From Tillus elongatus (Eukaryota; Arthropoda; Insecta; Coleoptera; Cleridae), in assembly GCA_964006375.1 (NCBI GenBank), contig OZ023265.1, positions 170,997,156-171,061,155 on the forward strand: DNA of 64,000 bases. The letters run 5' to 3'. This document shows positions 55,181 through 64,000 of the stretch, one piece after another (the stretch's first letter is position 1; each line of letters starts with the position of its first letter). The notes under the pieces are model-generated. The model was not told where the DNA came from. It made no database searches and was given only the letters and a program-made list of their open reading frames with translations. The position numbers and the translations under genes are program-made.

Positions 55181-57011
55181 TTTTTAAAAAAATAACAAGA
55201 GTAAAAAAGTTTTATAATTTACTTCCCCATAAAATTAAATAATATTTTTTATATCCGCCAATAGGTTAAAAATTTTTATGGGTGGATCACCACTATTCAA
55301 CCCTTTGAAATGCTTAAATTGAACTCTACTCACCAATGATTAATGCTCTTGGTACATCCAAAATTTGTACCAAATTTGGTTTTCCTAAGTTGAAGTATTA
55401 CTGAAATTGATTTTATTTTTTCAAATTTAAAAGCCCACTTTGAAGGCCTATAACTTTTCCCGGATGCACCTAAGTATAGGGGTAAGTTGCGTTAAATCAC
55501 CATATTTTAGGTGCATGCCCCTGCCCTGTGTCGGTTCTTATGCGAAACATGTTCCCGTGACTATATGTATGAACATTTTGAGAAGATTCATTTAATGTCC
55601 GTGGCACATTTTCAGAACATACTGAGAGCTCCTAAGAATATTATAAATAACATTCTGAGAACCTTATTAGTATGACATAATCTGTCCCATTGTCATGTTC
55701 ATAGAATGTTCTATGAATATATTTCGAATCTTGTGAGAATGTTTGAATATTCTTTCGAAACATTCCTGGCATATTCTCAGAATGTGTCTGTGATGTCTGG
55801 AAGATGCCGCAGCAATTAATAATAATTAAAAAACGCGCTGCTTTATTGTCTAGCGACTTGTGTTGCCGAATGCCAAGCATTAACTGGCTCATTTGTCAAA
55901 ACCTTGTGTCCAAAGATAAACCAACATGACTGCCATCAGCTGCCAAAGATACCCTAATGAAAACCCCTAGGTATACTTGATAAGAAGTTCGGAAATAATA
56001 AGAACTTATATTAAAATTTATCTTTCAAGCCAGGATTTTCACCTACCTTTTATTAATGACCATTTCGGTAAAATACTCTGTACATGTATATAATGGAATA
56101 AGTATTATGTCTTTTTAATAATTTATTATAAACGTGATTTTAATCTACACTTTGTAAAACCTTTTCGATATGCTTGAGTCACATAATTTTAAATCGGTTT
56201 GCTGATAAACATGATAAGTAAGGCAATCGGTCAATCAGCAAAGAAAAAACAGTTCAAATTTCACTTATACATTTTCCTTGGTCGGTATTGTTTGAGAAAC
56301 CCTGGTCTTGTCAGCTAACGAGTAACGATTAGCATTCTTCAAGGCTATATTTATATACAAGCCCATCGAATATTACTGCAGTTGAAAATAATCTTATGTC
56401 AACAGTGGTAATAACCGTTTATCTGTTAATTTAGATTTACAACACTCTATTACAGGAGATTGTTGAGATTTAACAGTTCTATTTAATCGTATGATAAAAA
56501 CAAGTATTTTATTTGCAGTGCAGTGCTGTCAAGTTGGTATTCATCGTAAAAGTAAGTATTTGTGGGAGATTTGAAAATACAGGACACATCGTAAGTTAAA
56601 TATATTATTTCACTTATACTACTATCACAGCATAATAAACTTTACTTCTTTACTATGCTGTGCTACTATACTCATTATGTTTATGTTTAGAAGTGTAGAC
56701 TATTTTATAACCAGATATGGGGAAATATCCGCAGTGTTTAAAAATTTATACATAAAGATTATCTTAGTTTCTGTTACAATAGGTAGGGTTGACAGCGTTT
56801 TTTAAGGAAAATAAGGTAACTTGTCTTTTAAAGAAAATATTTTTTGACTATTGGTTTTTATTGCCCAAAATACCTATTTTTGTGCCTTTAGCGCCATCTA
56901 ACAATTTTTCGTTATCTTTAAAAGTTTGATAGCAACTTAAATCTAGTTTTAAATAAACAAATAACTCATTTTTTATTAAATTAATGAACGATCTGTTTCT
57001 CTCTTCGAGTT
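55181..57011. other. no gene seen
   Basis: AT-rich sequence after regucalcin gene 2. Frames are short, and I see no conserved motif or repeat shared with the rest of the window. Confidence 0.35.
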
Positions 57012-57600
<589 letters not shown>

Positions 57601-58372
57601 TCAATGCTTTTCTTATTGACTCATGAGATTCATTTGTAAGTTTCCGAGAAATGTCAATAATACTGAATTCACTGATTGTTAATCATTGGAAGCATTTACG
57701 ATTATATATAACCCTATTGTAATGTATTATCATTTATAACCTTTGTAGTATAATTATTTTTGCCTTACAACTCGCAGCGTTTTTAGTCAATTGTTGTTAT
57801 TAATAGTGAATAGTTTCCCGAATACACAAACCTTCCATTGACTTCTGCTTCTGCCGCTGTTACAGTCCTTTTATTTAGAGCTAGAGTTGTAACCATTGAC
57901 TATCTATATACGAATAGACTGGGCACACAGCCGAATTGTTTGAAGCCAACATTCAAGGGACTCTATGTTTACATCGGTCCTCTGCTCTGATTGGGTGGTG
58001 GCTAACGCGTTGCCGCTATGTAATAATTCATCCTTAAATCGCCGAATATGATGACAAGGAAGTCATTGAGGATGACAAATTTATTACTTTTCTGTCACTT
58101 AAGACATTACACTTTCATTAGGGCTTATTTATGAATGTAAAGATGTACTAACATATATTTTCCTTGGTTTCTCCCTTCTTTATGTAAATATAACCAGAAA
58201 ACTCAGCCCATTATTTTAAATCGTTTTCCTGCTGCATGTGAAGTATCTAGATTTTTATTAATCCTCAGTTGTGGCTTGTATTTGTCTGTGAATAGTATGC
58301 AAGTATACTGAGAGTTTATTTTTATGTGTTACCTTGATTGGCAATAAAGATTTTGAGTTTTGTTTTGGCAAA
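57601..58372. other. spacer upstream of the THAP gene
   Basis: 57831-57897 (ccttccattgacttctgc to gagttgtaacc) is duplicated at 60556-60622. The rest has no recognisable feature; the THAP promoter is presumably here. Confidence 0.4.
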
Positions 58373-58437
58373 ATGGTGAAAAGGTGTATTGTTTGTAGAA
58401 GATTACCTGGGGATGTGGCAACGGTGTCTCTGCATAC
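58373..58437 (+). CDS. THAP gene exon 1
   Basis: 21 codons plus two bases; short intron (58438-58497, 60 bases) with GTAAGT donor. Confidence 0.7.
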
Positions 58438-58557
58438 GTAAGTACCTTGCTATTTGCTATTTTCAGCGGCGGCACGTCAGTTTGGCACTATTTTTAGGTT
58501 TCCATCTATTAAAGAAATGAGAGAAAAATGGTGCGCAGCCTTAAGTATAAAAAAACC

Positions 58558-59854
<1,297 letters not shown>

Positions 59855-60044
59855 AACGGATACGCTGCCGAAATATTCTTATTTATGTTCTCAGCACTTT
59901 AATGAAGACTCTTTTAGTGAATTTTTATTTAAAAAATTCACTAATAGAGAGGTATCGATGGTGAGACTTTGCAAAAATTCTTTCAAATGAGCGCGAATTA
60001 GGACCCCTAGAACCCATATCCGGGTCAGTTTGAATTTTTATATG

Positions 60045-60244
<200 letters not shown>

Positions 60245-60946
60245 CCCTCTGATAACTCAAAAAATAATTAACCGATTTAGATGAAACTCGGCAAGTGCCT
60301 TTCTTTTATTAATGGCTTGGATGAGTTCGTTGGCCAGGAAAATCGGACGGGGTTTTCCGGGAAAATTTTGAGTTTTCTTTCAAAAAAAAATTTTTTTTCC
60401 GAAAATTTCGATAAAATTTGATCTACATATTGCTTCGGGAAATACCTAACTATGTGCCAAAATTCAGCTTTCTAGGGTTACAGAAAATTGAGCTATTCAA
60501 ATTTGAAACATGTTTAAATCATAAGTATGTGGTTGCTGTTGGTTCATTCATCAACCTTCCATTGACTTCTGCTTCTGCCGCTGTTACAGTCCTTTTATTT
60601 AGATCTAGAGTTGTAACCATCATACAAACAGTGTTTTTTAACCACGTGGCTGGGCGACTGACCGAATTCATTCCCAGTTGCTGTTGATTTACTCATATTC
60701 TCTTAATATGTTTGAAGATGTGGTGTCTACTTCATTCCAAGTCACTATTAACCGACTATTTATGAAATCAAATAAGTAAATTAAATCGATTGTCATAAAA
60801 TATGTAGTGTATTAAGACAAGGGAAAAAGAAATAAAACATATATAACTGTACACATTTTGATTATATTTTAGGGTGCTTGAGAGAGGTATTGTCACAGCA
60901 TAATATCTTATTAAAGTTCATTTGTAAATAGGTTTAATTTTTATAT

Positions 60947-60949
<3 letters not shown>

Positions 60950-61042
<93 letters not shown>
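60950..61042. repeat. (TA)n microsatellite
   Basis: Second tract in H16. Confidence 0.95.
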
Positions 61043-61045
<3 letters not shown>

Positions 61046-61620
61046 AACTCAAAAAATAATTAACCGATTTCGATGAAACTTGGAAAGTGCCTGTCTTTTA
61101 TTAATGGCTTGGATGAGTTCGTTATCCAGAAAAATCAGATGGGGTTTTCCGGAAAAATTTTGAGTTTTCTTTCGAAAAAAATTTTTTTCTCCGAAAGTAA
61201 CAAAGCTGTTTCAATGAAATTTACTATATATGTTGCCTCAACCTTACTACGTACCAAAATTCAACTTTCTAAGTTTAGAGAAAATTGAGTTACTCAAATT
61301 TTAAATTTTCTTTCGAAAAAAATTTTTTTCTCCGAAAATTACAAAGTTATTTTAATGAAATTTTGTGGATATCTTGCCTTAGGAAAAACCTTACTACGTA
61401 TTGAAATTAAACTCTCTAAGTTTATAGAAAATTGAGTTATTTAAATTTGAAGCATTTAATAAAAATTCACTACCATAACGCACTTGCTGCGTCCCGAGTT
61501 TTTTTTACATTCATTGCCAAGAAAACTCATTCAGTGGAACCTGAAGTTGCGAAAACAGAGGTCATATAATAAGAATTATTATTTTATAGGTAGGTATTTG
61601 GTAAATTATCACATACATTC

Positions 61621-61721
<101 letters not shown>

Positions 61722-61779
61722 TTGATTACCGATAAGCCCTTTTTTAAACAAATTGTTGGAATTACCTTCCAACAAGCCA

Positions 61780-63045
61780 GGTGGCTTCATAATAGTTCTT
61801 AAAACACACTGCTCGAGTACAACCCGTTCCCAAGAAAGGATCCAAAGCGCTTCCTAGCAACTACAGGCCCATTTCTCCCCTTTCAGTCGTTTCTAAAGTG
61901 ATGGAAAAGTATATAAACACCGAATTACTAAAATTTCTTGAAAAACACGGTCTAATCCACGACAGGCAGTATGGATCCCGTCAACGCAGATCAACTGCCG
62001 ACCTCATTTCCTTTGTCACCCAGTCTTGTAACAAGTCTATGGAACTACACGGTGAATCCCAGATTGTCGCTCTAGACATTTCCAAAGCATTCAGGTCTGG
62101 TACGCAGCCCTGCTTAATAAACTTCCTGCTTATGGCCTACCACCAAAACTCTGTACCTGGACAGCAAATTTCCTTTCCAACCGGAACATTTCTGTTGTCG
62201 TGGATGGCCATTCCTCTAAACTGTATCCAATTAATGCAGGAGTCTCTCAAGGTTCTTTTCTAGCCGCTACTTTGTTTCTTCTCCACATCAATGACCCCCT
62301 CTCTAACACATCCAACCCAGTTCACAGTTACGCGGACGACGACACCCTCCACTCAAATATACAATATTCTAAGCCTGTCTCTTTTACACCAATTAGATGA
62401 GGATCGCAGACTCATGGAGGGTTCTGCCTCTGTGAATCTCCAAAAAAGATTAGACTGGGGAAGTAAAAATCTTGTACAATTCAACTGCGCCAAATCTCAG
62501 TCTTCCTTTCTATCCCATAAGAGATACACCAGCCCTATACCCATCACAATGAACAACCAAGTTATTCAAAGTAATGAGTCCTTTTTACTTGTTGGCATTT
62601 CTGTGGAGCGAAATCTCAATTGGCACCAACATGTCACATCAATTGCAGAAGCGGCTGCTAAGAAATTAGGTTTTCTCTTCCGGGCTCGCAAATACTTTTC
62701 ACCAGCTAATCCCTATACCTTATATACTTCACAAATAAGGCCAAACCTCAAATACTGCTCCCACAGCTGGGGTGCCGTTGCCGTTTTTACACTCACTATC
62801 CTGGCCTCCATTCAGAAGAGAGCTATACGTCTCATCGGTGACTCTACCCTCACCCAAAGGCTGCCATCCCTTGCCCACCGACGTGTTGTTGGTGACCTCT
62901 CTCTCTTTTATAGATATCTGCACGGGCACTGCTCAGATGAGCTTTCTTCCATAGTTCCTCCACCTGCTGTCCCCAACAGATCTACCAGGGGAACAGAGCG
63001 AATGCACCCTTTTACTGTCCAGGTCACAGCGCTGTGGAAGTAAAA
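61780..63045 (+). pseudogene. non-LTR retrotransposon reverse transcriptase, C-terminal half
   Basis: RT blocks in order: NYRPISPLSVVSKVMEKYI, QYGSRQRRSTADLISFV, IVALDISKAF (first catalytic Asp), GVSQGSF-x-LFLLHIND, SYADDDTLHS (YADD box, about 62325), KKLGFLFRARKYFSPAN, then the thumb and C-terminal LPSLAHRRVVGDLSLFYRYL. Frameshifts separate several blocks, and the 3' end stops at about 63040 without a poly-A tail, so this copy is truncated at both ends. The group is CR1/Jockey-like, inferred from block spacing only. Relatives: 1-350, 29.56-30.4 and 40.6-41.6 kb. Confidence 0.8.
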
Positions 63046-63284
63046 AGACAATCTGTAATCAGTTTATTGTATAATGTATACTGTTCGGCGTGATATTGTA
63101 CTCTGTTGGCAATCGGCGTTTGTCAATTGTTATTGTTTCCTGTTATTATTATTCGTTAATAAAACGTACAAAACGCATATAACAGGTGGTCCTTAATTTA
63201 ATAATACTCCACCCACACCAGTTTTTAGAACATCTTCGAAGATATTTATATAGTGTGGTGAAAGACTAGATGCATTCTCGCAAC
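63046..63284. other. spacer, possible LTR-like end
   Basis: taataaaacgtacaaaacgc and cgcatataacaggtggtcc resemble an LTR 3' end followed by a junction, but no partner LTR is in the window. Confidence 0.25.
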
Positions 63285-63285
63285 A

Positions 63286-63905
63286 ATTAGAACCGTAGAC
63301 CGGTTTCGCTCTCATTAGAGCTCTTCAGTACGGCATACTAATTGTAGCAAAAATGCACCAAAAATAACACGGCTATCGTATAGCCAGTCTTAAAACACTA
63401 AGTGAGTGGTGAACGTGTCGCCACCTAGTTCGGAACCAAGTACTATGTTGTCACGCCCGCTCCAAATAACACAGAGTGTTAAAAATAGAGACAGTATACA
63501 ACTAACTAACAATTTAAAAAATTGTTAGCCCTGGCCCATTTGTGACAACATATTACTTGGTTCCGAACTAGGTGGCGACACGTTCACCACTCACTTAGTG
63601 TTTTAAGACTGGCTATACGATAGCCGTGTTATTTTTGGTGCATTTTTGCTACAATTAGTATGCCGTACTGAAGAGCTCTAATGAGAGCGAAACCGGTCTA
63701 CGGTTCTAATTGTTGCGAGAATGCATCTAGTCTTACATACTTTGTCCCTATATTGGGGTAGAAATGGGCCAGGGCTAACAATTTTTTAAATTGTTAGTTA
63801 GTTGTATACTGTCTCTATTTTTAACACTCTGTGTTATTTGGAGCGGGCGTGACAACATAGTACTTGGCTCCGAACTAGGTGGCGACACGTTCACCACTCA
63901 CTTAG
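63286..63905. repeat. repeat D: large inverted repeat plus a third direct copy
   Basis: Arms of about 230 bases: 63286-63520 (accggtttcgctctcattag, gccacctagttcggaacc) are mirrored by 63530-63725 (ctaatgagagcgaaaccggt, ggttccgaactaggtggc). A further partial copy follows at about 63740-63905 (cgtgacaacatagtacttgg, gtggcgacacgttcacc). The diverged relative is at 30.7 kb. Confidence 0.8.
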
Positions 63906-64000
63906 TGTGGTGAAGCTTGGATCTCCTTGTGCACTTCCGTCTTCCAACCGCAAGTTCCACCACAAATCAATACTTAAAAATAGAGAACTTTATTTATTAG

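Overview
The window is AT-rich, repeat-dense nuclear DNA from an animal. Intron-split genes with GT/AG junctions, SMP-30/regucalcin paralogues and the mix of insect-type transposons point to an insect. A beetle is my best guess, because beetle genomes often carry several regucalcin / luciferin-regenerating-enzyme-like genes, but the sequence alone does not prove it. No prokaryotic operon, CRISPR array or rRNA was seen.

Three cellular genes are supported. (1) The 5' part of an ODR4 homologue lies on the minus strand at the left edge: three coding exons, 1994 down to 1070, with the rest outside the window. (2) A complete five-exon regucalcin/SMP-30 gene lies on the plus strand (10907-28629, 310 codons by my count). 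(3) A second five-exon paralogue follows in the same orientation (38409-51681, 305 codons), with the same exon phases (1,1,1,0). The exons total under 1 kb per gene. The introns are swollen by mobile elements.

Other coding traces belong to mobile or domesticated families: two THAP-type zinc-finger exons (45.9 kb, and 58.37 kb broken by two insertions), a piggyBac element with TTAA ends and a nested non-LTR insertion (47-50.8 kb), two IS630/Tc1/mariner-group transposases (16.4-18.2 kb with long terminal inverted repeats, and a remnant near 24 kb), an internally deleted Gypsy-like LTR element nested in an older one (20.7-22.5 kb), Penelope-like GIY-YIG fragments in a head-to-head inverted block (2.6-4.15 kb), several 5'-truncated non-LTR retrotransposon pieces with clear target-site duplications, and tRNA-derived SINEs.

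The dominant repeat is a roughly 0.7-2 kb family that I define here by its ends. One end starts TCTGGACGCAGCAAGTGCG; the other is a short AT-rich hairpin ending in CTAA. Many copies have a long (TA)n tract in the middle. Two copies interrupt the THAP reading frame at 58.5 kb. Removing the first, from TC to CTAA, restores the frame and zinc-ligand spacing with no target-site duplication. This architecture resembles Helitron/Helentron-derived non-autonomous elements (HINE/DINE-like), but no Rep/helicase gene is present. The (TA)n tracts also arise inside unrelated elements (Penelope-like, non-LTR), where a sister copy lacks them.

Layout: 0-2 kb ODR4 and retroelement scraps; 2.5-4.5 kb inverted Penelope block; 4.6-8.8 kb two tandem TC/CTAA elements; 9.5-10.15 kb retrotransposon 3' end; 10.9-28.6 kb regucalcin gene 1 and its intronic transposons; 28.9-32.5 kb retroelement debris; 33-37.8 kb TC/CTAA copies and SINE; 38.4-51.7 kb regucalcin gene 2 and its intronic transposons; 51.8-57.9 kb repeats; 58.37-61.5 kb interrupted THAP gene; 61.8-63.05 kb reverse transcriptase; 63.25-64 kb inverted/tandem repeats.
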